In this document: piece after piece, positions 23,797 through 30,688 of the stretch
Layout: each line of letters begins with the position of its first letter
Position numbering within the stretch: position 1 is the stretch's first letter
IMG/VR virus record: IMGVR_UViG_3300020452_000357
Span: 1-33,448 of that record
Source: a virus
Reading direction: 5' to 3' (one strand)
DNA: 33,448 bases
The notes under the pieces: model-generated
What the model was told of the DNA's origin: nothing
Seen by the model: only the letters and a program-made list of their open reading frames with translations
Databases searched by the model: none
Made by a program: the position numbers and the translations under genes

Positions 23797-24381
23797 TCAA
23801 GTATCGGCGGTCACTGAAAGCGCAGCAGCGTCGATCTCCAGAAGAGCGATACCACCAGCAGCGCAGCTACTCAGCCAACGTGCGCCAGAGACCAAGAATG
23901 TCTTGCCTGCTTCCGCGGTCTTTCCAAATCTCCCGGCGTACCCGGAATTGCTGCCCACAGAAGCAGAATTAGTGTGGAACAGACGAACATCATCGCCAAC
24001 AGAAACGGCGTGGGCGCTATACACATAAGCGATACCCTCGCTAAGAATGTTGCAAGCCTTTTCTGCTGGATAGCCTTTACGACCATCAGCGGTTTTGGCG
24101 TTGTCGTCCAAAACAAAGGTCAGACTGTCGAGAGCAATACCGACGACCTGGGTGGCAGAAGCACCAGCAGGAAGCTTGGCAGACAGGTCTGCAGTGCCGG
24201 ATCCGTTGTTGATCACAGCATGTCCAAACGGAATAACCGCGCCGGACTCGTTTTCGTATGCAAGGGCGGTATAGGAAGCGGCATTGCCGAGCATTCCCTC
24301 ATGACCCTTGGTCAAATTAAGCTCATAAGAGCCTTGGACACCCGCCGGAGAACCGGTGGTGGTGGTGTAAGAAACTGCCAT
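23797..24381 (-). CDS. Capsid cement/decoration protein
   Basis: A 194-aa protein starting with ATG (MAVSYTTTTGSPAGVQGSYEL); AGGAG lies about 11 bases upstream. It is Ala/Gly/Ser-rich and beta-rich: VIPFGHAVINNGSGTADLS, ATQVVGIALDSLTFVLDD, CNILSEGIAYVYSAHAVSVGDDVRLF, GKTFLVSGARWLS. This pattern of a GHAVxx segment, V-G-I-A, I-x-x-E-G-x-A-x-V and V-G-D-x-V-R fits structural cement proteins (gp24-like/DUF2190 group) that stabilise capsids with DUF2184-type shell proteins. Its place just upstream of the capsid gene agrees. Confidence 0.82.
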   Translation of the reverse strand: MAVSYTTTTGSPAGVQGSYELNLTKGHEGMLGNAASYTALAYENESGAVIPFGHAVINNGSGTADLSAKLPAGASATQVVGIALDSLTFVLDDNAKTADGRKGYPAEKACNILSEGIAYVYSAHAVSVGDDVRLFHTNSASVGSNSGYAGRFGKTAEAGKTFLVSGARWLSSCAAGGIALLEIDAAALSVTADT

Positions 24382-24396
24382 TGATTTTTACTCCTA

Positions 24397-25638
24397 TCAG
24401 GCGTGTGCGGAAAGATTTTTCTTCCAACCGTTCAACAGTTGATCGCGGTAGGAATCGCTTGCGTCGAGTTTCTCTACAGCTTGCACCTGGGCAAGAGCTG
24501 CACGGACCTCGGCAACGTTTGACCCATCCGCTTCTGGGACAAATTCAGAGTCGTTCTTGATCTCTTCCTCATCCTCTGAAATGTCCTCCATCGCTGCAAG
24601 AACACCGTCCAGAATTCCTAGAAGGTAGTCAGCGCTGGCATCTTCACGAGGTGCCTTTTCAAAGACATTCTCATAAGCCATCGCCATGAGAGCAGCTTCG
24701 TCCTGACCGTCAAATTTGAATTGATCGGGAAGGATTGGGGCAAATTTTTGTAGAGCTTGCAAACGCTTGTTTACTGCATCATTGATTTCTGCAGCATCGT
24801 CACGTTGCTCATTTGCAGCAGAGGCCTCAGCCAATTGCTGCTCAAGTTCTTTAATACGCTCATTAGCCGCGTCAACGCGGTCCTGAACTTCAGACTTCTC
24901 AAGGTTCACGGATTGGATCTGCGCTTCCTGTGCATCCAGTTTTTGCTGGAATTCCGTCGCTGACCGCTCACTATCCTTCACGAATGAAGAGACGGCCCCA
25001 GCAACATCTGCAGGAAGTTCTAGTCCCATTCCGTCGATTTGAATGGTGGCCATGGTGATAAGTGGCGAATTCGACGGGATTTCAATATCGGCAACCGCAT
25101 CATTGCGGTCACACGAATCGAGTAATAAACGAACACTGGACCCTGCACGACCTCTCGGAACAACGGCGATATGGTTCGCACGAATTGTTCTTTGAATGCC
25201 GTCATAGGACTGTCCATCAGGAGTTACACCAGGAGTCGGGTCGTAATCCACGCGGTAACCCGCGCTTACTTCCTGAGCATCACCCCGTTCGATTTTGTTA
25301 ATTGCTTCCTCATCAGTGATGACAACCGCAACCTGAACAAAACCGTCCGAGTATCTAACCTCGCTACCAGCGTGGCCGATCTGATATAACTTTGTGTTTT
25401 CAGAATCCAGCGCCACTCTGGGATGACCCATTGTGACTGCTTTCATACCGAAAGAAGCAAGAGATTCAGGGCTTGAGACCTCATCTTCGGGGCGATATTC
25501 ACGCACTTGCGTTCCATCACCTCGCGTATAAAGCTGTACTCCCGTACGGGCAGCTTTACACCAGACTTTTAAATAACCCTCAGGAGTTTTTTCCTTTGAA
25601 GTTACCTGGCCGTAATCGTACCTAGAAACTTGTTCCAT
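24397..25638 (-). CDS. Prohead protease (DUF2213-like) fused to scaffold
   Basis: A 413-aa protein starting with ATG at 25638. Residues 1-180 follow the DUF2213 pattern: GYLKVWCKAARTGVQLY, MGHPRVAL (His72), AQEVSAGYRVD (Ser125), YDGIQRTIRANHIAVVPRGRAG (His156). His72, Ser125 and His156 are candidate catalytic residues of a herpesvirus-assemblin-like serine protease. Residues 215-285 are a coiled coil (VQDRVDAANERIKELEQQL), and the C-terminus is acidic (EDISEDEEEIKND), like a scaffold. One protein probably both guides shell assembly and digests itself, as in other phages with this fusion. A weak promoter candidate lies just upstream. Confidence 0.88.
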   Translation of the reverse strand: MEQVSRYDYGQVTSKEKTPEGYLKVWCKAARTGVQLYTRGDGTQVREYRPEDEVSSPESLASFGMKAVTMGHPRVALDSENTKLYQIGHAGSEVRYSDGFVQVAVVITDEEAINKIERGDAQEVSAGYRVDYDPTPGVTPDGQSYDGIQRTIRANHIAVVPRGRAGSSVRLLLDSCDRNDAVADIEIPSNSPLITMATIQIDGMGLELPADVAGAVSSFVKDSERSATEFQQKLDAQEAQIQSVNLEKSEVQDRVDAANERIKELEQQLAEASAANEQRDDAAEINDAVNKRLQALQKFAPILPDQFKFDGQDEAALMAMAYENVFEKAPREDASADYLLGILDGVLAAMEDISEDEEEIKNDSEFVPEADGSNVAEVRAALAQVQAVEKLDASDSYRDQLLNGWKKNLSAHA

Positions 25639-25658
25639 ACTTCGATACTAACGAAAAT

Positions 25659-25687
25659 ATAGTAATAGAAACAAAAACTCAAGCCAA
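25659..25687 (-). promoter_or_regulatory. Candidate sigma70-type promoter upstream of the capsid block
   Basis: In the 52-base gap before the protease gene the minus strand reads TTGGCT (25682-25687), 17 bases, TACTAT (25659-25664). Each hexamer matches the consensus at four of six positions, with ideal spacing, and the surroundings are AT-rich. It would give head genes an extra start independent of the upstream operon. The match is weak and untested. Confidence 0.35.
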
Positions 25688-25690
25688 AGC

Positions 25691-26104
25691 TCAATTTATT
25701 AGGTATTGATCCCAGTCAAATGCTGCTTTCTTTTTCCAGCAGCGCTTTTGAGGATCTACCCAGACCAGTGTACGTTTACCTATTGTCGCACTAATAGGTA
25801 CAAGCCAAATACTGTCGTAGTCCAAATTAATTATCCCAAAATAATCCACCTCATCAGCCGAATAAGGCTGATCTCTAACGCCGTTTCTTTTAGTTCCGAT
25901 ATTTACGGTGTAATTATTGGCCCGTTTGTCGTGTGACATCGTTTTGACTTGTACCTTTACAAGTCGGTTCTGCCACTCCAGAACGAAGTCAACCTTAAAT
26001 AAATCAAATCTTGGAGCCGCAATAAGACAACCCGCTCCGAAAAAATGGCGCTCAAAAGCCATTTCTCCCAGAGAACCTGTTAAGCAGGAGGTGTGCGCAG
26101 GCAA
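25691..26104 (-). CDS. Freestanding PD-(D/E)XK endonuclease-like protein
   Basis: A 137-aa ORF starting at TTG 26104; the frame is open upstream to 26122 but has no ATG, and no RBS is evident, so the start is uncertain. The pattern GSLGEMAFERHFFGAG (Glu14), FKVDFVLEW (Asp39), VKVQVKTMS (Gln52-Lys54), then DEVDYFGIINLD, fits the PD-(D/E)XK restriction-endonuclease fold, in particular the family that includes the cyanobacterial intron nuclease I-Ssp6803I. In such families the E ... D ... (E/Q)xK residues bind metal and cleave DNA. It is the only nuclease-like gene apart from large terminase in an otherwise structural operon, between the DUF5872-like gene and the protease. A homing endonuclease or an endonuclease acting on rival DNA are possible roles. 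Confidence 0.7.
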   Translation of the reverse strand: MPAHTSCLTGSLGEMAFERHFFGAGCLIAAPRFDLFKVDFVLEWQNRLVKVQVKTMSHDKRANNYTVNIGTKRNGVRDQPYSADEVDYFGIINLDYDSIWLVPISATIGKRTLVWVDPQKRCWKKKAAFDWDQYLIN

Positions 26105-26141
26105 GCCATAAGGTTTGGCTGCTTATGTCTAGCGCAGCAAA

Positions 26142-26651
26142 TCAGTATCTGTTTGAGTTTTTGTATGCGTCCATTAACTTGGCCAAACGCTCCCGTACAT
26201 TGTTGCGTTTAGAGTTACTTTCTTTGCTCATTGAGCCCAATGTTTCAGCATCTTTGGCTGTTTTGCTGCTGGACATAATCGCCTTTCCACGCCTGTCAGG
26301 ATTCGGATCTTTCTTGCGCTTGCGAGCCACAAGCCGTTTGCGCTCCTCTACGGACATTGCCTGGGCCTTGGCTCGTGGGAGGCACTTGGGCTTTCCCTCT
26401 TTTTCTGATCGACCCCCGCAAGGGCCTGCAATTTTTCCTGAGCTACCGATTCGGACCCACTTCTCTCCAAACCACTTACCCAGGTTGTCGCCGCGAAAAG
26501 CACCACTGGTGGAACCGTGCTTTCGCTTATAAAGCCTTTTGTAGTGTTGCACCACAAAGCCCGAGGCATAGGCACTCGGCCACACCTTGAATTTCCGCTT
26601 AGCCGCAGCAACGGCTTGCGAATGCAAAGCTTTGTCGGTGAACTTACTCAC
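26142..26651 (-). CDS. DUF5872-like basic protein
   Basis: A 169-aa protein starting with GTG at 26651, overlapping the previous gene as GTGA. Residues 20-70 carry FKVWPSAYASGFVVQHYKR and LGKWFGEKWVRIG, the DUF5872 signature. Next come GPCGGRSEKEGKPKCLPRAK and MSVEERKRLVARKRKKD, a Cys-containing, very basic tail that I have seen in marine phage and large algal virus proteins. The strong positive charge suggests nucleic-acid binding. It lies between an HSH-motif protein and the nuclease within the head genes, so it may be packaged with the genome. Function is not established for the family; the DNA-binding idea is inference. Confidence 0.75.
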   Translation of the reverse strand: MSKFTDKALHSQAVAAAKRKFKVWPSAYASGFVVQHYKRLYKRKHGSTSGAFRGDNLGKWFGEKWVRIGSSGKIAGPCGGRSEKEGKPKCLPRAKAQAMSVEERKRLVARKRKKDPNPDRRGKAIMSSSKTAKDAETLGSMSKESNSKRNNVRERLAKLMDAYKNSNRY

Positions 26652-27034
26652 AGACCTTTGTCAAACTCGCGGCCAATGGTGCCCTCATCACTGGCGATAC
26701 CGTCCATGTAGGGCGATTTTTTGCCGTGCTTATCGACTTTGCTTTTGTGGGAGTTTTTACGATAACCGCCCATATCTTTCAAAAGCTTCTGATACATGGC
26801 GTCACGAGCGGCCAAGTATTTGTTCTTTTTCTTTTTGTCCATTCCTTGGCCGTCGCCTTTACTTTGTTGCGCTTTCATAAATTCCTGATGCGTCTTGCCT
26901 GGCATAAAAAGGGTGCCGCCCTCACCTTTATGTGAATGTGAACCTTCGAGTCCTAGTTCCTGAGCGGCTTTTTCTGCTTCTGTCTTTGTCTTGAAAGTAT
27001 ATTTAGATGTATCAAATTTAACCATCTTTGCCAT
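26648..27034 (-). CDS. Small basic protein with HSH and MPGKTH motifs
   Basis: A 128-aa ORF; ATG at 27034 overlaps the end of the gpF-like gene by 17 bases (a second ATG at 27025 is possible). Its core, LGLEGSHSHKGEGGTLFMPG followed by KTHQEF, resembles a short His-rich motif (G-x-H-x-H ... MPG/C-x-TH-x-E) frequent in marine viruses, often in longer proteins. The His residues could bind zinc. The second half is Lys-rich (MDKKKKNKYLAARDAMYQKL, KNSHKSKVDKHGKKS). The gene is coupled to the DUF5872-like gene by a GTGA overlap, and the pair likely work together. No function is known to me. Confidence 0.7.
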   Translation of the reverse strand: MAKMVKFDTSKYTFKTKTEAEKAAQELGLEGSHSHKGEGGTLFMPGKTHQEFMKAQQSKGDGQGMDKKKKNKYLAARDAMYQKLLKDMGGYRKNSHKSKVDKHGKKSPYMDGIASDEGTIGREFDKGL

Positions 27035-27905
27035 CTTTTCTAAACGGTAAAGGATCAGACAACTCGAAGGCAGCGGGACCTTCGTTTAAACGAACACCCC
27101 TGGACTTAGCGTAACTCAAAACTGCTTTTCTGTGAGCTTTGCGTGCTGCATCATAGGAAGATGATGTCGCATAAGGATCTTTTGAGTATGGCACCATACT
27201 GCAGCGACAGTAAGGGTGTCTGGGCAGACTTGGAAACGCTTCTATCTTAAAAATACGGCCTGATTGAGCTGCACAATAAGGACATGTGCGTTCATCTGGA
27301 GTAGCGTAATAAATAACAAGCCTAAAACCGTTGGCCTTTAAATAATTCATTTTTGCTTGAAAATGTGCCCTGCATGACTCTGTCCTAATCACCATCTCAG
27401 CACGACTTTTGAGAACGTTTGTTCCCCTGCGTAACTCGTCAGTCATCTTTTCTACGGAGTGCCCTTTGGCTACTCCCTCCGTAATTACTTCCTCCGCCTT
27501 TATTGCAAATGATTGTGTATGTCGGAATAGGTATTCTCGGACTCTTTTTGCTTCTAGTTCAAGTGCTGATTTTGGGATCGATACAGCGACTGGAGACTGG
27601 GATACAGGCTTTGTTAACACTTCAGCTAAATCAAGACCCCTCTTTGTTGACTTTGTTAGAAGAGACTGGGCAGCTCTCAACAGCACGTCCGAGCCCCCAG
27701 GAGCAAGAGGGGCAAACAACTGATAAAGCTGGGTTCCTGTTGTTACAACACGAAATTGACCAGTTCGTAGCGCAACGGCGATTCGTTTCTGAAGACGATT
27801 GAACGCCTTCTCTATCGCGTCAAAAACAATCAATAATATTGCTGCTTCCTCAAGCTTCAGCTCGTCATCGGATTCATCAATTAACTCAAAAGGGTCTACT
27901 GTCAT
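27018..27905 (-). CDS. Head morphogenesis protein, Mu gpF-like
   Basis: A 295-aa protein starting with ATG at 27905 (ATGA overlap with the 69-aa gene). The C-terminal two thirds fit the Mu gpF/SPP1 gp7 family: MVIRTESCRAHFQAKMNYLK, then YYATPDERTCPYCAAQSGRIF and LPRHPYCRCSMVPYSK. Cys208, Cys211, Cys233 and Cys235 (with His230) form a likely zinc site. The N-terminal 130 residues are helical and probably contact the portal. Family members are minor head proteins bound to the portal and ejected or needed for correct head assembly. Location just after the portal gene is the norm. Confidence 0.9.
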   Translation of the reverse strand: MTVDPFELIDESDDELKLEEAAILLIVFDAIEKAFNRLQKRIAVALRTGQFRVVTTGTQLYQLFAPLAPGGSDVLLRAAQSLLTKSTKRGLDLAEVLTKPVSQSPVAVSIPKSALELEAKRVREYLFRHTQSFAIKAEEVITEGVAKGHSVEKMTDELRRGTNVLKSRAEMVIRTESCRAHFQAKMNYLKANGFRLVIYYATPDERTCPYCAAQSGRIFKIEAFPSLPRHPYCRCSMVPYSKDPYATSSSYDAARKAHRKAVLSYAKSRGVRLNEGPAAFELSDPLPFRKDGKDG

Positions 27906-28111
27906 AACAGGTTGTTATCCATCAATGCGCTATAGCGAGCAATAAAAAGTTCTTGTCTTAGTGCTTCCAAATCGACCTGTTCCTGTGGGTGGCCACCGGG
28001 CCAAGTTTTCAAACACTGCTCGACACATTCGTGCAACTTTCGCAATGCTTGTATGTTGCATGTGAAATGTACCTCTATGTCGTCTTCTGGGTTATTACTG
28101 GCTTTTGTCAT
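27902..28111 (-). CDS. Unknown 69-aa protein between portal and gpF-like gene
   Basis: A 69-aa ORF starting with ATG at 28111, three bases after the portal stop and ending in an ATGA overlap with the gpF-like gene. The sequence is helical with three cysteines (FTCNIQALRKLHECVEQCLK) and ends LRQELFIARYSALMDNNLL. No family is recognised. Tight coupling supports expression. The lack of membrane or signal features leaves its role open. Confidence 0.7.
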   Translation of the reverse strand: MTKASNNPEDDIEVHFTCNIQALRKLHECVEQCLKTWPGGHPQEQVDLEALRQELFIARYSALMDNNLL

Positions 28112-28114
28112 GAC

Positions 28115-30175
28115 TTACCATTTGTGGCGGGCTGACCACCAGGCAGCAGACATTTTTCCTTTTTTGATATTTTTAGCGTGTCGGGCCATAAATGATTTTC
28201 TGCGGTTGCGAGCCGTTTCAGACTCGCCCTTGGTCTTTGGGGAGCCTTTTACCCCCTGCTGACCAAATCGGATTAATTTGATTTCGTCCCCTTCTTTTGC
28301 CAAAACCGCGTGACTCGAAGAGTCGTGTCCGGGTGTAGCTACCGGTTTATTGAACCCTGGAAATTTCATACCCCTATATTCAATTTCGTCGTAGTGGTCG
28401 TAGGAGACTTTGAGGTGCTCCAGATCAGCCTCATCTAAACGCTTCAGGCCGCTTACATCACCTTCCCCAAACTCTTTTAATGCTCGGGTCGCTGCGCGAG
28501 ATGAATAGAAGCCCATCATCAACGGACCTGGCTCAATCTCCCCGTCTTCACGTTGATAAAAACCTCGGTAGATCTTGGTGTCATTAATGCGCTTGCCGAT
28601 CAACACCAAAGGTTCTGCGTCATTGCGTTGACCATCTGGCAACAGGACCTCAGCTACCCGATAGACACCGTTGGACGGACCTGCCATTAATGACAGACCA
28701 TTCATTTGAATAATGTCCTCAGAGTCCTGGCTAAAACCTGTTGGCTCAAAATCTGACTCCTGCTCGACTTTTTCTCCCGCTCCATTGGCTAAACGTTGTC
28801 GCTGGCCCTCAAATCCTTGTAAAGCTGCTTCGTGTTGCAACTCTCGTTTTGCTACCAGTCGAGCTTCCTCCTCCGCATGAAGCACCGTGTCGATCTCGTA
28901 GTTAGTGCCACCAAATCGGCTCGCACGAACCTCCATCGGGGTAAGTACCTGGGCCTGTAGATAAATCTGGTCTGTTAAGGCAATCTGCTGACGCAAATTA
29001 GCTTTGTCAGCGTCTGATACTGCAAAATAGGGTGGGAAATAAACCGACCATTGCTCGGGGACTGCACCCTCAGTAGGGCCACTACGCATCTCCAGAATGA
29101 TCTCGAAGTACCGTCGTAGTTGCTGATTGAGTGAATGTGTTTGGTAACGCTCCAGAGTTGCAGCCCAAACTTTGTCCTCGTATTTACCTGATTCAGAAAG
29201 ACCGCCTGCAGGGCTCATTCCAAACAACAGCGGTTTTGGAATAGATGACGCACAAACCAAGTCATCCAGTAACCGGTCGAACAATTCAGAAGCACCGCCC
29301 AGACTTCTAGCGGCAAAAGAAACTTGTTCCTCTGAGTCGATGATCATGCCCCCGTAAACAGATCGGGACAAGGCGTTGGCCTCCATCCGTGCTTTGAGTT
29401 GCGCTTCCTTACCCGCAGCCACCTTGTTTGACAATCCAGGTGTGGCATGGATAAACAAATCCATCTCATTCAACATCGTGCTCAAACCGTCGCAGGCACC
29501 TCGATACCTCTTCCACGGCTCGTAAAACGGCCCCAAATAAGAAGCCCCCCACCCGTCGTTATTGATACGCTGTTTCCACGGCAAGTACATACCGTCGAAT
29601 CGAATCACACGACTTGAGTGAACAAGCAGAAACTGCAGATCATTACTTTCAGTGATCGACTTAGAAGTAGATATTCGATAAAGCTCAGGATTTCTGTAAT
29701 TTAGATAGTTATAGTCGTGCGGCTTAATTTCTCTCTTACTAAGTGGAACAATATCTGTGATCTCCCTGATCCTGGCGACCTCCAGAGGCTCCTTAGGGTC
29801 GCGTCCGTCATCACACACCAAAAAGAGTGCTGAACCGCCGTACAGGCGCTGCAGGCGCAGTGCTTCCTCAAAGTAAAAGAAACAATTACTTGTCTCTAGG
29901 TAGTCCTCAAATTTACGGAGCATTTCGTCGTGCCCCTCTGCCTCTTCACCAAATCGAATGGTTGGACGCTTTGATAAAGCAGCCTCTGCATATAAATCAA
30001 CAACACGACGGCACAGCGCATCGTCATACAACGCCTCAAGCTCCCCTTCCGAGAGTTTGGCCTGAGATTGAATTGAGTAATAAGTGCTTTTATCTCTTTT
30101 GGTTCCTAGTCCAGTGATGGCATTAACCAATACACCATCAACCCTGAAATCGGAACTATCGCTAGTTTCAGCCAA
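28115..30175 (-). CDS. Portal protein with long C-terminal extension
   Basis: A 686-aa protein whose frame opens at TTG 30175; a stop lies two codons upstream and no ATG is near, so TTG is the likely start despite a poor RBS. Residues 30-450 fit the DUF1073 portal type: ALYDDALCRRVVDLYAEAA, EEALRLQRLYGGSALFLV, SSRVIRFDGMYLPW, GASYLGPFYEPW, ASSIPKPLLFGMSPAGGLSE and YEDKVWAATLERYQ. Portals form the dodecameric ring through which DNA is packaged. Residues 451-686 are an added region: acidic 465-490, an unknown domain around 500-600 (KRINDTKIYRGFYQRED), then FPGFNKPVATPGHDSSSH and a very basic tail (RRKSFMARHAKNIKKGK, ending AAWWSARHKW). That tail resembles a motif common in marine virus proteins. 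Confidence 0.9.
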   Translation of the reverse strand: MAETSDSSDFRVDGVLVNAITGLGTKRDKSTYYSIQSQAKLSEGELEALYDDALCRRVVDLYAEAALSKRPTIRFGEEAEGHDEMLRKFEDYLETSNCFFYFEEALRLQRLYGGSALFLVCDDGRDPKEPLEVARIREITDIVPLSKREIKPHDYNYLNYRNPELYRISTSKSITESNDLQFLLVHSSRVIRFDGMYLPWKQRINNDGWGASYLGPFYEPWKRYRGACDGLSTMLNEMDLFIHATPGLSNKVAAGKEAQLKARMEANALSRSVYGGMIIDSEEQVSFAARSLGGASELFDRLLDDLVCASSIPKPLLFGMSPAGGLSESGKYEDKVWAATLERYQTHSLNQQLRRYFEIILEMRSGPTEGAVPEQWSVYFPPYFAVSDADKANLRQQIALTDQIYLQAQVLTPMEVRASRFGGTNYEIDTVLHAEEEARLVAKRELQHEAALQGFEGQRQRLANGAGEKVEQESDFEPTGFSQDSEDIIQMNGLSLMAGPSNGVYRVAEVLLPDGQRNDAEPLVLIGKRINDTKIYRGFYQREDGEIEPGPLMMGFYSSRAATRALKEFGEGDVSGLKRLDEADLEHLKVSYDHYDEIEYRGMKFPGFNKPVATPGHDSSSHAVLAKEGDEIKLIRFGQQGVKGSPKTKGESETARNRRKSFMARHAKNIKKGKMSAAWWSARHKW

Positions 30176-30184
30176 ACTTTAGAA

Positions 30185-30442
30185 CTAACTCGTTAACTCT
30201 ACATTAGCGATAATGGTCTGCAGTTTTTCAGCCATTGTCTTGTGGTAGATCATCAACTCCACAGCGGACTGCAGGATATGAGCAAATAACAGTTTTTCTC
30301 CGGCAGGTTCCTCCAAATAGCCGCCCAGGATATCTTTCATGTGTTCCAACAGTTGAGAATCTTGCTCAAAACATGGGTCGGAAAAATTCTGGCCAATCGG
30401 ATCTTTCTCCTTATATCCCCAAGGACCTGTTTCGTCAGACAT
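30185..30442 (-). CDS. Unknown 85-aa protein before the portal
   Basis: An 85-aa acidic ORF starting with ATG at 30442 (MSDETGPWGYKEKDPIGQNF). The second half is one long helix pair (SQLLEHMKDILGGYLEE, LLFAHILQSAVELMIYHKTM). No family is recognised. It sits between the small membrane protein and the portal, with a nine-base gap to the portal frame. Its stop codon lies close to the portal TTG, so re-initiation could help portal translation. Function unknown. Confidence 0.65.
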   Translation of the reverse strand: MSDETGPWGYKEKDPIGQNFSDPCFEQDSQLLEHMKDILGGYLEEPAGEKLLFAHILQSAVELMIYHKTMAEKLQTIIANVELTS

Positions 30443-30475
30443 GCTTTTAAAACTGCTGTAAAAGTTCTAGCGCAC

Positions 30476-30688
30476 CTATCGAGGTAAAATGCTGATGTCG
30501 ATTCCCATAAACGGTGGGACAATACCCAGTAAACGCATCAATCCTTCAACAAACAATCCCAAAATCGTGAACCCCAGTGCTGCGCTGATAAGCGTCGAGG
30601 TTTGAACATGCTTAGTCATTGCCTCATCAATCATCGCTTTTACTTCATTCTTATAGTCTTGTGGCAGTGTCATATCAGGTCTAGCCAT
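30476..30688 (-). CDS. Small membrane protein, 70 aa (holin-like topology, unproven)
   Basis: A 70-aa ORF starting with ATG at 30688, overlapping the large terminase gene by 19 bases. A charged helical N-terminus (YKNEVKAMIDEAMTKHVQ) is followed by one long or two short hydrophobic segments (LISAALGFTILGLFVEGLMR, LLGIVPPFMGIDISIL). Size and topology would suit a holin or a membrane-associated accessory protein, but no endolysin gene lies nearby, so lysis is only one option. The predicted membrane segment is seen directly; the role is inferred. Confidence 0.65.
   Translation of the reverse strand: MARPDMTLPQDYKNEVKAMIDEAMTKHVQTSTLISAALGFTILGLFVEGLMRLLGIVPPFMGIDISILPR

Noticed and set aside
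24397-25053. Separate scaffold protein from the internal ATG at residue 196 of the protease (as with lambda Nu3)
   Set aside because: The internal ATG (MATIQIDGMG) has no Shine-Dalgarno-like sequence before it, so a nested gene is not supported.
28115-30175. Anti-CBASS (Acb1) function for the DUF1073-like protein
   Set aside because: Some databases link the DUF1073 name to Acb1, but the paired H-x-T/S phosphoesterase motifs are not visible and the gene sits in the portal position.
30443-30475. CTTTTA/TAAAAG inverted repeat upstream of the 85-aa gene as a terminator
   Set aside because: Only six AT-rich pairs and no U-run. Too weak to call.
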